Assembly (NCBI GenBank): GCA_964457755.1
Contig: CAYWGC010000031.1
Location: 1-42,857 of the forward strand
Reading direction: 5' to 3'
Origin: Tharpella sp964457755
GTDB lineage: Bacteria > Desulfobacterota > Anaeroferrophillalia > Anaeroferrophillales > Tharpellaceae
DNA: 42,857 bases
Numbering within the stretch: the first letter of the stretch is position 1; each line of letters starts with the position of its first letter. Of this stretch, positions 10,539 through 20,486 are shown one piece after another. The notes under the pieces were generated by a model that worked only from the letters and a program-made list of their open reading frames with translations, had not been told where the DNA came from and searched no databases. Made by a program: the position numbers and the translations under genes.

Positions 10539-10919
10539 CTATTTTTTCGGATAACGTTTTTCAAGGACCTCGAGTATCGCTTTTTTCAGTTCATCCAGGC
10601 TGGCCGCCTTGACGACGTAGGCATCTGAGGCCCAGGTTGTGAAATCCTGTTTGTAATCGCCGTAGGCTGAACAGAGGATAACCGGGATGTTTTTGTCGAT
10701 TTCCTTGATTTTTACGAGCGTTTCAACTCCCGAAATACCGGGCATTTTTATATCCATGACAATTAGATCAGGGTTGATTTCGGGAAGTATCTTTAAAGCC
10801 TCTTCGCCGCTGGCTGCGGTCTCAATCTTGTAGCCTTCTTCTTCAAGTTCCTCTTTATAAAGCCAACGGATATTTTCTTCATCGTCGACTACCATAATCG
10901 TATATTGTGGTGTTTTCAT
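10539..10919 (-). CDS. Single-domain response regulator (receiver only)
   Basis: A 126-residue CheY/Spo0F-like receiver without an output domain. It has acidic residues Asp12-Asp13, phosphoacceptor Asp56 in LIVMDIKMPG, Ser84 and Lys104 in VVKAA. ATG 10919 has GAGGAG 6 nt upstream; a longer in-frame reading back to 10997 overlaps the kinase gene and is rejected. It follows the GAF kinase by 43 nt and is its likely partner. With no DNA-binding domain it would act by protein contact or as a phosphorelay intermediate. Confidence 0.9.
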   Translation of the reverse strand: MKTPQYTIMVVDDEENIRWLYKEELEEEGYKIETAASGEEALKILPEINPDLIVMDIKMPGISGVETLVKIKEIDKNIPVILCSAYGDYKQDFTTWASDAYVVKAASLDELKKAILEVLEKRYPKK

Positions 10920-10962
10920 ATTAACTCCTCGTTTTTCGGTTCGATTGTTTAAAATGTCATTG

Positions 10963-13374
10963 TTAAACTGTAGGTTTTTGTGGTGCAAAATGATCAAAAG
11001 GTAAGGAGATAGAAACCAGCACCCCTTTGCCTTCCCGGTTATGAATGCGGATGTCTCCCTGGTGGTTTAGAATGATACGATGACAGATTGGCAATCCTAA
11101 GCCGGTGCCGTCATGTTTGGTGGTGAAAAAAGGGTTGAAAATGTCGTGAATAAATTGTTCCTGGATACCTTTACCGTTGTCCTCGATTTCGATTAGGGCT
11201 CTTTCCTGCTCTCTTTTAAGATCGCAGTAGTAAGATGTACGAACTGAGATGTGATGTTCGCTGCCGTTTATCGGGGTGGGCATGGCTTGGATACTGTTAT
11301 TGAAAAGGTTTATCAGGACTTGTTTTAGCTGGTTTCCATCACATTCTACTGCGGTTATGCCGGAAGTCAGTTGAATATTTAAGGTGATCTTCAATTTTTT
11401 TAATTCGCGCGCAAACAGGGCAACAGTTTCATTAATTAGAAGGTTAAGATTCTGGGGTTTGAAGTTATTACTTTCTGGCCGTGAAACTGAGAGCACGTTG
11501 TTGACAATCTCTTCGAGACGTTCGATCTCTTTGGTGATGATCTGGCTGTAGGCTTTTTCCCGGCTCTGATCAGGGATTCTTTTGTGCAAGCGGCGGGCAA
11601 ATCCGGCAATTGAAACCAGTGGATTTTTGATCTCATGGGCAATATTGGCGGCCATCTCTCCTAAAGCCATCAATTTTTCACTCTGTGCAAGGCGGAGCTG
11701 GGCGCTGTTTAAGGTTGTCAATGAATTTTGCAGGCGTTGGTAGAGCATCATATTGTCAAGAGCCAGTGTTGCGGCATCGGTAAAAAGAGTAATAAAATCA
11801 AGATCTTCATTGCTGATTTGGTCTGCGTTAGCCAGGATCAGGCCTTTAAGATGTTCCTGGCTAAAGACCGGAATGACGATGATCATGCGGCCGGGTAGTA
11901 GAGATTTCAGGCTGCTATGCAGCACGGTGGTGAATTCAGCCGAAATTATGGCTGGTTTTTTTCCTGAAAGAGCTTGCTGGAAACGTTTGGGGGCAAGGTT
12001 AAGGCTGGCTAGTTGTAATGATTTGAGTTCTTCTCTGTTTATTTGCGAAATTTCGGAGCTTGCCCTAAGAAGGTGGTTCTTCAAGGTTTTGAGATGATTA
12101 GATTCTTTCTGCGCAGTCGAGTCGGTTGGTGAGTTGTCTGGGGTGGCGGCATAGAATAAGCCTTGCCATGAATCGTCTTTTTCTTGGGCTTCAAGATAGA
12201 GGGCTGGTGAGCATCTAAAGCCTTCATTACTGACCAGAGCTCCTAGGGTGAGGCGGATGATCTTCTCCGGGGTGTCAGCGACGAGAAGTGCATTTTTCAT
12301 CTGGTGAGAAAGGGTTAATTGTCGAGTCCTTAGGAGTGAGGCTTGGTTGGCGGCAGAGAGTTGATTTTGGGTTCGGGTTCTTTCCAGTGTGGCCGCTATA
12401 TGAACCGCCAGAATTTCAAGAAGTTCCAAGTCCTCTTTGTCCAATGGGAGGAGAGCTCGGCTTTGAGGTTTTTCAGCCAGGAAGAATTCAAGAGTGCCGA
12501 CCATTTTGCCTTGACTGAGCAGTGGTAATATTATGTGAGCACAAAATTCTTTAAAAAATTTTTGATATATTTTTTCATCAGGTGATTTATGGCTGTCAAT
12601 CACCCATGGACGGGAAATTGATTTTGTGGCCGCAGCTTGGAATGCGCTTGCTTCTTGAGCTAAGAGGTGTTGTGTGTGGTCTCTGAAGCCTTGGTTTAGA
12701 GCTTTTGTCTGGCTTTGCTCTGAGGTGAAAATGCGGAGGATTGAGGCGGATTCAGTAAAAAAAGTCAGGGCCGAATCGGGCAACTTGGAATAGACGCTTT
12801 GCACGTTTTCACAAGCGTTAAGCTGGGCTCCGATGTGGTGGAGAAACTTTAAACGTCTGACTTTTTGCTGATCCCGGTTTTTTAAGATTGAACTGCGCAG
12901 CGCTAGAGTTATTTGGCGGCAGACTACCTGAAGAAACATAATAGTGTCGTGGTCGATATCTACTGGTGTCGAGCTCAGCAAAACCATGCTCCCGTAAGCC
13001 TGGTTTTCATCAGCCAAGGGCAAACTCCAGCCGTATGGCCGACACTTTCTGAAAAGGTCGTCGGAGTTTAATGTTTCCAGGTCAAGCGGTGACGGTAGGA
13101 GGGTGGTGAGTGGTTTGCACAGAGGGTCGTTGGGACGTGGTAGGTTATAGCTGTATGGAGGTGACGGCAGTTGCAGATTACCGCTGATATCGGCAGCTAT
13201 GCGCAGGGTCAGGCGTTTTCCTCGGCGTTGGAGAAGGTAGAAAGCTATCGTCGGAGCGAGATCTTTTACACAGAGAAAGTGAGCCGCCTGAGCCAGCCGG
13301 TCGTTGATTTGTGACGTGGAGCTGCTGATTTTAACGATTTTGGTCAGGAGATCATATTTTTGACGAGAATCCAT
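10963..13374 (-). CDS. Cytoplasmic GAF-domain histidine kinase (NtrB/ZraS-type core)
   Basis: 803 residues with no membrane segment. The first ~550 residues read as three GAF-like modules (about 15-160, 165-340, 360-535; for example FLQVVCRQITLALR, LEILAVHIAATLERTR and ITLFTDAATLALDN end helices). A short coiled coil leads to the H-box GEMAANIAHEIKNPLVSIAG with phosphoacceptor His580. The ATPase domain has NLFNNSIQAM, EDNGKG, NPFFTTK and GTGLGLPICHRI. The gene starts 18 nt after glgA ends and precedes a lone receiver. Coupling to galT/glgA suggests control of glycogen or exopolysaccharide metabolism, which is inference. Ligands of the GAF modules are unknown. Confidence 0.88.
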   Translation of the reverse strand: MDSRQKYDLLTKIVKISSSTSQINDRLAQAAHFLCVKDLAPTIAFYLLQRRGKRLTLRIAADISGNLQLPSPPYSYNLPRPNDPLCKPLTTLLPSPLDLETLNSDDLFRKCRPYGWSLPLADENQAYGSMVLLSSTPVDIDHDTIMFLQVVCRQITLALRSSILKNRDQQKVRRLKFLHHIGAQLNACENVQSVYSKLPDSALTFFTESASILRIFTSEQSQTKALNQGFRDHTQHLLAQEASAFQAAATKSISRPWVIDSHKSPDEKIYQKFFKEFCAHIILPLLSQGKMVGTLEFFLAEKPQSRALLPLDKEDLELLEILAVHIAATLERTRTQNQLSAANQASLLRTRQLTLSHQMKNALLVADTPEKIIRLTLGALVSNEGFRCSPALYLEAQEKDDSWQGLFYAATPDNSPTDSTAQKESNHLKTLKNHLLRASSEISQINREELKSLQLASLNLAPKRFQQALSGKKPAIISAEFTTVLHSSLKSLLPGRMIIVIPVFSQEHLKGLILANADQISNEDLDFITLFTDAATLALDNMMLYQRLQNSLTTLNSAQLRLAQSEKLMALGEMAANIAHEIKNPLVSIAGFARRLHKRIPDQSREKAYSQIITKEIERLEEIVNNVLSVSRPESNNFKPQNLNLLINETVALFARELKKLKITLNIQLTSGITAVECDGNQLKQVLINLFNNSIQAMPTPINGSEHHISVRTSYYCDLKREQERALIEIEDNGKGIQEQFIHDIFNPFFTTKHDGTGLGLPICHRIILNHQGDIRIHNREGKGVLVSISLPFDHFAPQKPTV

Positions 13375-13392
13375 GTTCTTTATCTCTACAAG

Positions 13393-14832
13393 CTACTTTA
13401 TTTTTTCATAAAGTTCTTCGTATTTAGCCGCACTTTGGGTCCATGAAAAATCACTTCGCATGCCGTTTAGGCGTAGTTTCTTCCAGAGTTGGGGCTTTTC
13501 GTAAAGTTGTAATGCCTCCTTGATGGCCTCTTTCAGGGCATCGGTAGTATAATCATCGAACTTGAAACCATTGCCTTTGCCGGTTTCTAAGTTGAAAGAG
13601 GTTATACTGTCATCGAGACCACCGACTGCTCGAACCAGAGGGATAGTGCCGTAACGCAGGCTATACATCTGGTTGAGACCGCAGGGTTCGTAGTGTGAGG
13701 GCATCATAAAAATATCAGCTCCCGCTTCTATCAGATGGGCCAGATGGTTGTCGTAGCCGCGCATGAAAGCTATTTGAGCCGGGTGTTGCCGGGCTGCATT
13801 TGCCAAGGCTTTTTCAATTTCAGGGTCTCCGGTGCCGAGAAAGATAAACTGGGCTTTTATTTCGGTGATTTTTTTCAGGAGTGGTAGAATCAGGTCAAAA
13901 CCTTTCTGGGTTACCAGGCGGGAAACCATGCCGATTAATGGTAAGCGCTCTTCGTGAGGTAGATTGAAGGCGGAAACCAGTTTTGTTTTACAGCTCTTTT
14001 TTCCGGCCATGCGCCCGATGCGAAAATGGTTTTTGATAAAAGGATCGTCGGCTGGGTTCCACTCTTCGTAATCAACCCCATTCAGAATTCCAAAAAGGTT
14101 GTCCTGGCGCTGTTGCAACACGGGCTCCAGTCCGAAGCCGAATTCCGGCAGCAGGATTTCACGACTGTAGGCTTGGCTGACCGTATTTAAAGCATCAGCA
14201 TAGACCAAGCCTCCTTTGAGGAGGTTGAGTTGGTCAAAATATTCAAGACGTTCAAAGGTGAACTCTTTCCAGTCAAGGCCTGTAAGAGGCATCAGTTTTT
14301 TTTCCTGGATGCCCTGATAACCGAGGTTATGGATAGTAAATAGAGATTTTCCTTGGTACAGGGGAAGATCTTTGTAGAGAGTTTTGAGATAGACCGGAAT
14401 CAGAGCCGTCTGCCAGTCGTGGGCGTGATAGATATCGATCTTCAGATCAAGGGTGGTGACCGCCTCAAGGACCGCCCGGCAATAGAATATAAAGCGTTTG
14501 CCGTTATCGGGGTACTCTTTGCCCGCTGGACCGTAGAGAAAGGGGCGGTCGAAAAAGTCGTCTTGACGGATAGCTGTGATAGTTAAGTTGGGGTGCTTGG
14601 CGGCCAGATTTACAAGCGCGCCAGATACCGACTCTTTACCTAAGGGGACGTTAAGGGTCGCAAGTTCTCGAAGTTCAGGTTCCCGTTCTTTGATCTCCCG
14701 ATAGAGGGGTAGAAAGAGATGAACCTGATGACCTCTCATGGCTAAGGCGGTCGGCAGGGCTCCGGCGACATCGGCCAGGCCGCCGGTTTTGGCAAAAGGG
14801 GTCGCTTCAGATACCGCAAAAAGAATATTCAT
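13393..14832 (-). CDS. glgA: Glycogen synthase (ADP-glucose type)
   Basis: GT5 family enzyme that transfers glucose from ADP-glucose to the non-reducing end of alpha-1,4-glucan. The 479-residue length is typical. It has the N-terminal KTGGLADVAG motif with Lys15 contacting ADP-glucose, the HAHDWQTAL block, and the C-terminal PSHYEPCGLNQMYSLRYG active-site segment with the conserved Glu and Cys. It lies 36 nt after galT and 18 nt before the GAF kinase, all leftward, so the four genes look like one operon. No glgC or glgB is nearby. Confidence 0.95.
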   Translation of the reverse strand: MNILFAVSEATPFAKTGGLADVAGALPTALAMRGHQVHLFLPLYREIKEREPELRELATLNVPLGKESVSGALVNLAAKHPNLTITAIRQDDFFDRPFLYGPAGKEYPDNGKRFIFYCRAVLEAVTTLDLKIDIYHAHDWQTALIPVYLKTLYKDLPLYQGKSLFTIHNLGYQGIQEKKLMPLTGLDWKEFTFERLEYFDQLNLLKGGLVYADALNTVSQAYSREILLPEFGFGLEPVLQQRQDNLFGILNGVDYEEWNPADDPFIKNHFRIGRMAGKKSCKTKLVSAFNLPHEERLPLIGMVSRLVTQKGFDLILPLLKKITEIKAQFIFLGTGDPEIEKALANAARQHPAQIAFMRGYDNHLAHLIEAGADIFMMPSHYEPCGLNQMYSLRYGTIPLVRAVGGLDDSITSFNLETGKGNGFKFDDYTTDALKEAIKEALQLYEKPQLWKKLRLNGMRSDFSWTQSAAKYEELYEKIK

Positions 14833-14868
14833 TTTTTGGCCTATTAGGTTTTGACTTCGAATGCTCCA

Positions 14869-15870
14869 CTAGATTTTTGCTTCGCGCAGGAACTTTGCAG
14901 ACTCTTCAGGTGGGGTCGGATTGATATAGAAGCCCGAACCCCACTCAAAGCCAGCAACTCGGGTAAGTTTTGGAATAATTTCTATATGCCAGTGATAATA
15001 CTTAGAGGTATCTTGATAGTTGACCGGTGCTGTGTGCAGGATGAAATTATAGGGTGGGCTGTCAAGTACGCGGTTAAGCCTCTTTAAGGTGTCCGAGAGA
15101 ATCAGGGCGAGTCCTTCGATCATATTTTTACTGTTGGCCTGATAATCATGGGTATGGCGTTTGGGCAGGATCCAGGTTTCAAAGGGGAAACGCGGGGCAT
15201 AGGGACAGATGGCGATAAACTCATGATTTTCACCAACCATCCTCACGCCTTGATTGATCTCCTGCTGGATAATGTCACAGAAAATGCAGCGTTCCTTGTA
15301 GTCGTAATACTTCTTGGCCCCTTCGACCTCCTCTTTAGCCCGCTTTGGGACGATCGGCAGAGCGATAATCTGGGAGTGAGAGTGCTCGACGGTGGCCCCG
15401 GCCGCCTGTCCCTGGTTTTTAAAGACCAGGATATAGCGGAAACGTTCGTCGCCGGCAAGATCCCGAATGCGATCCCGATAGGCCCACAAAACATCTTCAA
15501 CGGCCTCAATCGGCATGGTTGATAAGGTTGCGAGATGGTCGGGGCTTTCGATGACAACCTCGTGCGCGCCAATACCGTTCATCATATCATAAACCCCGTC
15601 CCCTTGACGGACCAAGTCACCCTCAATATGCAGGGCAGGAAATTTATTGGGAACGACCCTTAAGCGCCAGTTGGAGTCGTTGCTCTGGCTGCCGGGTTGC
15701 CGGTAGGCCAGGATCTCAGGGGGAACAACATCTTCATTGCCGGGGCAAAAAGGGCAGAAACCGCTTTTCTTCTCTTGTTTCAGGCTCGTGAATTCAGAGG
15801 GTCTTTTGCCTCGTTCCCGGGAGATGATTACCCAGCGGTCAACGATTGGATCTTTACGTAGTTCAGACAT
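14869..15870 (-). CDS. galT: Galactose-1-phosphate uridylyltransferase
   Basis: Leloir-pathway enzyme that exchanges UMP between UDP-glucose and galactose-1-phosphate. 333 residues. The zinc site begins with Cys39 and Cys42 in GFCPFCPGNE. The nucleophile is the second His (165) of EHSHSQ, which is HxHxQ with Ser in place of the Pro found in enterobacterial GalT, as in the shorter GalT/HIT subfamily. A second CIFC pair lies near residue 196. In glycogen-linked contexts this subfamily may prefer ADP- or UDP-glucose exchange. First gene of the operon, behind a clear promoter; ATG with AAGG ~9 nt upstream. Confidence 0.92.
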   Translation of the reverse strand: MSELRKDPIVDRWVIISRERGKRPSEFTSLKQEKKSGFCPFCPGNEDVVPPEILAYRQPGSQSNDSNWRLRVVPNKFPALHIEGDLVRQGDGVYDMMNGIGAHEVVIESPDHLATLSTMPIEAVEDVLWAYRDRIRDLAGDERFRYILVFKNQGQAAGATVEHSHSQIIALPIVPKRAKEEVEGAKKYYDYKERCIFCDIIQQEINQGVRMVGENHEFIAICPYAPRFPFETWILPKRHTHDYQANSKNMIEGLALILSDTLKRLNRVLDSPPYNFILHTAPVNYQDTSKYYHWHIEIIPKLTRVAGFEWGSGFYINPTPPEESAKFLREAKI

Positions 15871-15923
15871 TAGTAGTGCCTTTTTAAGTCAGTTGATTGG
15901 TGGTTTCCCCAATTACATTATCT

Positions 15924-15951
15924 ATTATAACCTTTGTGGTGCATCCGTCAA
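15924..15951 (-). promoter_or_regulatory. Promoter of the galT-glgA-kinase-receiver operon
   Basis: On the minus strand TTGACG (15951-15946), a 16-bp spacer and a consensus TATAAT (15929-15924) lie about 54 nt before the galT start. It sits in the 98-nt spacer after mltG, so galT is separable from the murJ-mltG transcript. Confidence 0.75.
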
Positions 15952-15968
15952 CTTTTTAGCGTATGATT

Positions 15969-16967
15969 TTACTGTTTGAGCTGATATTTTCTTACGGCCT
16001 GGTTATGCTCTTTGAGGGTGCGAGAGAACTGGTGTTGGCCGTTGCCGCGAGAAACAAAGTAGAGATAGTCAGTTTGAGCCGGCTTGAGAGCGGCCTTGAG
16101 AGCTTCGTTGCCGGGGCTGCATATCGGGCCGGGCGGCAGGCCGTGATGGCGGTAGGTGTTGTAAGGTGAGGGGTGGCGGAGATCTCGGCGTCTCAAGTTG
16201 CCGTCAAAGTTTTCTCCGAGGGCGTAGATAGTTGTGGGATCGCTGGCCAGGCGCATATTTTTTTGCAGGCGATTGTGAAAAACTGAAGAGATAATCGGCA
16301 TCTCATCGTTGCTGCCGGCTTCTTTTTGAATTAAGGAAGCCAGGGTTATAAGTTGATGTTTGTTGAGAGCGTTGTCGGGGTTTTCGTGAACCAGTTTTTT
16401 AAATTGTTTTTGACCGGTGTCGAGCATCAGTTTCAAAACCTCTCGACACGATGTTTGGCGATTGTAGTTGTAGGTGCTGGGAAAGAGATAACCTTCCAGG
16501 TTGGCGTCTGGTGCCAGCCCCTTTTTAAGATGTTTTGGAATTGTGGTGAGCTCTTTGAATTCACTGTTTTGACAGAGACATAAGGCCTCGAGGCGGGCGC
16601 CGATCTGGCGCAGAGTGAAGCCTTCGGGAATGCTGAATTGACGTTGGTAAACTTGATCGGATTTAAGGGTTGTAATGATCTGCAAAGGGGTAGCAGCGGC
16701 TTCGATCTCATACTCACCGGCTTTGAGAAGGGTGGAACTCTGCAACAGCCGGTTTAAGATAATGAAGCGTTGTTTGGAGCTGATTAGGCACTGGTCATAT
16801 AGTTGTTGGGTAATCTTTTTAAGTGAACTGCCCGGTTTGATGAGGACAATTTCCGGGGCCTTAGTGCCGACTTGATGGGCAAAGTGGTAGAGGTCAAAGA
16901 CGGCCAGGGTTCCCAGACTTGCTAACAAGCTCGAAAAGATCATAAGGGTTATGAGGTTTCGCTTCAT
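15969..16967 (-). CDS. mltG: Endolytic murein transglycosylase MltG
   Basis: Cleaves nascent peptidoglycan strands at the inner membrane and so sets glycan chain length. 332 residues with one N-terminal membrane anchor (~5-27), a LysM-like part (~40-105), and the YceG catalytic domain. The catalytic Glu216 is in ASLIQKEAG. The C-terminal PSPYNTYRHHGLPPGPICSPG block is diagnostic. The start overlaps the murJ stop by 4 nt (ATGA), so it is translationally coupled to the lipid II flippase, and both act in wall synthesis. Confidence 0.94.
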   Translation of the reverse strand: MKRNLITLMIFSSLLASLGTLAVFDLYHFAHQVGTKAPEIVLIKPGSSLKKITQQLYDQCLISSKQRFIILNRLLQSSTLLKAGEYEIEAAATPLQIITTLKSDQVYQRQFSIPEGFTLRQIGARLEALCLCQNSEFKELTTIPKHLKKGLAPDANLEGYLFPSTYNYNRQTSCREVLKLMLDTGQKQFKKLVHENPDNALNKHQLITLASLIQKEAGSNDEMPIISSVFHNRLQKNMRLASDPTTIYALGENFDGNLRRRDLRHPSPYNTYRHHGLPPGPICSPGNEALKAALKPAQTDYLYFVSRGNGQHQFSRTLKEHNQAVRKYQLKQ

Positions 16968-18559
16968 TTGTTTTTACCGCGTCGTTTTGCGAGCAATTGT
17001 TGAAGCTGGTTTAATTCCGGGTTCCGCATAAGGCGGGCGCAGAGAAAATAGGTGCCTAGGCCGCAGAGGATCTTGGTTGACAGGCGCAGGCATTCATGAA
17101 GATGGCTCTGGTAGTCTGAAGTCATCATGGGGAGATGGTTGAGGGCTAAGATAATTGCAAGCATGGCTGTAGTGGCCAGGAGACTTTGGTAGAAGGCGCG
17201 GCTGCAGCCCTCTATTTTGATGTCTTGGCCGAGGCGGCGCTTGAGCAGGGCAAGTAAAAGTAGACAGTTGACGGCGCTGGAGATGGCAGTGGCCAGAGCC
17301 AGCCCCAGATGTTGGAGGAAATGCATCAGGACAACAGCGCAAACCAGGTTGACCACCAGGGCTATGGCCCCGACTTTGACCGGGGTTTTGGTGTCCTGTA
17401 AAGAGTGGAAGGCGGGGACTATAACTCTTAAAGCGGCATAAGCCCAGAGCCCGGTTGCGTAAGCAATGATGGTTTGGGCCACCATGCCGGTTGCGTGAGC
17501 TCCAAAATGACCTCGTTCAAACAGGAGAAAAACAATCGGTTTGCTTAAAATGATTAATCCAGCCATGGCCGGCAGGGTGATAAACATGAGCAGACGTAAA
17601 GCCAGAGAGAAGGTAGTCGAGAAATCATGCCAATTTTTACCCGCTGCCGCCCGGCTTAAAGCTGGTAAGACGGCTGTCCCCAGAGCGACGGCGAAGATGC
17701 CCAAGGGAAATTGTATGAGGCGGTCGGCAAAATAGAGGTATGAGATGCTGCCGTCAACCAGGTAGGATGCCATTAAGGTGTTGACGAAGATTGTGATTTG
17801 CGTAATTGCCAGCCCTAGAAGTGATGGCCCCATGAGCACTGCCACCCGTTTGATTGCCGGGTGGCGAAATTGAAAACGCGGCCGCCAGGGGAAACCATGT
17901 TTTTTGAGCACTGGAAGTTGGAGGAACAGTTGTGCCAGGCCCCCGGCCAAAACCCCAATAGCTAGAGCTATGGCGGCATTATCTAATAATGGGGTCAGGC
18001 ATAAAGCCGCACCGATCATGCAGATATTAAGTAAAACTGGGGCTATGGCTGGAGTTAAGAAGTGGTCGTCCGCATTTAAGATGCCCATAGCCAGAGCGAC
18101 CAGGCTGATGAGCAGGATGTATGGGAACATGAGTCGGTTAAGAAAAACTGCGAGTTCATATTTCTCGGGGGTTGCGCTAAAACCTGGGGCTATGAGTGAG
18201 ACGATGAGAGGGGAAAAAACAATTCCCAGAATCGTGATCAGAGTCAGGCAGAGGGCTGTCAAGGTCATGGCAGTCTGCGCGATATCCCGAGCTTCCAGAC
18301 GTTTTCCGGCGGCCAGATAGGTTGAAAATACGGGAACAAAGGCAGCGGTTAGAGAGCCTTCACCGAAGAGTCGGCGCAAAAGGTTGGGGATCCGGAAGGC
18401 GACGAAAAAGGCATCGGCATAGATTGAGGTGCCCAGATAGTTGGCTGTAACCATATCTCGGACAAAACCGAGGATACGGCTCAACAAGGTGGCCAGGCCA
18501 ATGATGCCGGCATTGCGGAGCAGGTTGCTGGCTGGTTTTTTTTGCGGAGCTGAACTCAT
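16964..18559 (-). CDS. murJ: Lipid II flippase MurJ
   Basis: MOP-superfamily membrane protein that moves lipid II to the outer face of the inner membrane. At 531 residues it has the expected 14 or so hydrophobic segments. The N-terminal signature is LLSRILGFVRDMVTANYLG followed by ADAFFVAFRIPNLLRRLFGEGSLTAAFVPVF, with the conserved Arg residues that face the cavity. It is coupled to mltG downstream and 72 nt downstream of the fapA-like gene. Confidence 0.95.
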   Translation of the reverse strand: MSSAPQKKPASNLLRNAGIIGLATLLSRILGFVRDMVTANYLGTSIYADAFFVAFRIPNLLRRLFGEGSLTAAFVPVFSTYLAAGKRLEARDIAQTAMTLTALCLTLITILGIVFSPLIVSLIAPGFSATPEKYELAVFLNRLMFPYILLISLVALAMGILNADDHFLTPAIAPVLLNICMIGAALCLTPLLDNAAIALAIGVLAGGLAQLFLQLPVLKKHGFPWRPRFQFRHPAIKRVAVLMGPSLLGLAITQITIFVNTLMASYLVDGSISYLYFADRLIQFPLGIFAVALGTAVLPALSRAAAGKNWHDFSTTFSLALRLLMFITLPAMAGLIILSKPIVFLLFERGHFGAHATGMVAQTIIAYATGLWAYAALRVIVPAFHSLQDTKTPVKVGAIALVVNLVCAVVLMHFLQHLGLALATAISSAVNCLLLLALLKRRLGQDIKIEGCSRAFYQSLLATTAMLAIILALNHLPMMTSDYQSHLHECLRLSTKILCGLGTYFLCARLMRNPELNQLQQLLAKRRGKNK

Positions 18560-18631
18560 TTAAGAGGTTGTCCTGAAGTCTCAAATTTTTATTTTAGCAT
18601 GATGAAGAGTTTGGGAAAAGGGTCTTTGGGG

Positions 18632-20413
18632 TCAATTATCCTGGGTGAACTTGTTGACAGTAGCCAAGGCTCGGGGACTCAAGTTAGCGAAGAGACGTTG
18701 GTGGGTGATTACGCCAAATTTTTTCAGGGCGAGTATCTTGTTGTTTTTTGTATCATAAGTAAAGAGCAGGTTTTGGTTGAAGATGACCGGCGAGAGACAC
18801 TCTTCACGATAGCAGATCTTCATCTCACCGGAGCTCTCATCGGCGATCAAAATCAAACCATGAATATAAGACTCTTCCAAATCGTGCAGGATCTTCTCTT
18901 CGTTTTTGTAATCTTCCAGCAGCTCTTCTACCTCTCTTGAGGACTCTTGCAGATGACCGAGGCTCTCGGAAAAAAACTCAAGGTTTTTACGGGTTATGGG
19001 GTGCAGCTTGAAGTTGAGTCGTTTGCCTATGTCATCTATCTGGCCTTGAGTGAGAAGCTGCGTGATAGCTTTTTTCTGTTTTTCGTTAAAGCTTATTTTT
19101 TTAAGTTCTTCAACCTGGCGGAAGAAATTATCAATGCCGGATTGATGGCGTTTGTGGTGTGTCTGTTGTTCTGCTTCAAACTTTTGGTTGCGTTTTTTGT
19201 AATCCTGATTGTAGGAGTCGACCTGGATTTGTTGCGTTTCAATTTTTTGTCGGAAACTGGGGATGGCCAATGGGTCTATCGTCAAGGTCGAATGAGTGGT
19301 GCCGCTGGCCTGTTGGCAGAAGATGAAGTTGGCGGCAGTCACAGTGCCAGAACGTAGTTCCTTGTTTATGAAGATCTCTTCGCCGCTGACTGTAGAGGAC
19401 ATACAGGTGTTGAGTCTTATGGTCTGGCCGACAACCGTAGCATTTTGCAGGACAGAATTTATTTTGATATCTGAACCTTCGATGTATGCCCCCACGACTT
19501 TGCCAATTTCAATCTGGCGGCCGATAATGCGCGCTTTAGTATCGACAATCCCGGTGATGATGATTTTGTCGCCTTCGAGAGTGGCCCCGCGTCCGACATT
19601 ACCCTCGATGACGATCTCTTTGGCTTTCAGGACGAAGCCTGGCTTGACTGAATCACGCATAATGTCATTGCTGCCGGATACCTTGATTATTGTGTCGATA
19701 TCGCCGAAATTCTGGACTTCGATGTTGCCGGTTGAGAAATCAACCTGCTTGGTCAGGACATCTTTGTCGATGAAGTATCCCCGGTCTCCTTCTTGGTAGA
19801 GGAAGCCCGTGAGTGCGGCTTTTAAGATAGTCTTATTGTTGTCGGGATCATCTTCGCGGGTGACGGTTCTGCGATCGTGTGGGGGGATGTTCTCCTCTTT
19901 GCCGCTTTCGGCTTTTATGGGTTGCTCGAAGATGTCAATGCCGTCGATTCCGGGGGTGGCATGGTTAACGATAACCAGAGGTTCTCCTGCATGAATCAAG
20001 GTTTCGCTGAAACCGAGATCGTAGTAGTCAATTTTCCCACTTTTCTCATCTTTGATTTTTCCCGGTTTTAACTTGAGGTCGACTAATACTTCAAGGCTGC
20101 CGTCATCACCTTTTTGCGGCAGGGTTGGGCTTGCAACCGGAAACGTGTATAAAGTTTTACTGGCTGAAATCTGCTCGTAGTCATTTAGGTAACGTTTGAC
20201 TTCAGAGGTTATGGCTTTGGCTTTGTGGATGCCGTGACAGAGTTCTTTTTCTCTGAGTTCCCTTTTGATAGCTTTGATTATCGACTGGAAAACCTCGGGG
20301 TCGTGAGGCGCAGTGATTCTGGTGTTTGGCCGGATCGAAATGAAAGCATACTGTAAGCTCTGGCGTTCATCCAGTTGCAACATGAGATCTAAAAGTTCGA
20401 TGCTGTTAGTCAA
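18632..20413 (-). CDS. FapA-family polymerase-like scaffold (DUF342)
   Basis: About 593-605 residues. The centre (about 225-400) is a repetitive right-handed beta-helix, seen as spaced EIVIEGNVG, KIIITGIVD, IEIGKVVG, IKINSVLQ strands; it is followed by a charged coiled coil (~415-520), the FapA/DUF342 layout. The family appears across deltaproteobacteria and firmicutes; its role is poorly known, possibly cell-envelope or polymer related. I favour TTG 20413, which has AAAGGTA 7 nt upstream. ATG 20449 adds 12 residues but lacks a ribosome site. It heads a leftward run into murJ and mltG. Confidence 0.8.
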   Translation of the reverse strand: MTNSIELLDLMLQLDERQSLQYAFISIRPNTRITAPHDPEVFQSIIKAIKRELREKELCHGIHKAKAITSEVKRYLNDYEQISASKTLYTFPVASPTLPQKGDDGSLEVLVDLKLKPGKIKDEKSGKIDYYDLGFSETLIHAGEPLVIVNHATPGIDGIDIFEQPIKAESGKEENIPPHDRRTVTREDDPDNNKTILKAALTGFLYQEGDRGYFIDKDVLTKQVDFSTGNIEVQNFGDIDTIIKVSGSNDIMRDSVKPGFVLKAKEIVIEGNVGRGATLEGDKIIITGIVDTKARIIGRQIEIGKVVGAYIEGSDIKINSVLQNATVVGQTIRLNTCMSSTVSGEEIFINKELRSGTVTAANFIFCQQASGTTHSTLTIDPLAIPSFRQKIETQQIQVDSYNQDYKKRNQKFEAEQQTHHKRHQSGIDNFFRQVEELKKISFNEKQKKAITQLLTQGQIDDIGKRLNFKLHPITRKNLEFFSESLGHLQESSREVEELLEDYKNEEKILHDLEESYIHGLILIADESSGEMKICYREECLSPVIFNQNLLFTYDTKNNKILALKKFGVITHQRLFANLSPRALATVNKFTQDN

Positions 20414-20486
20414 AGCCGTACCTTTAAAATGGGTCGAAAAGAGAAACATCTATTATCTGTGTCGTTGTATTTGATTTGAGCTGAAT

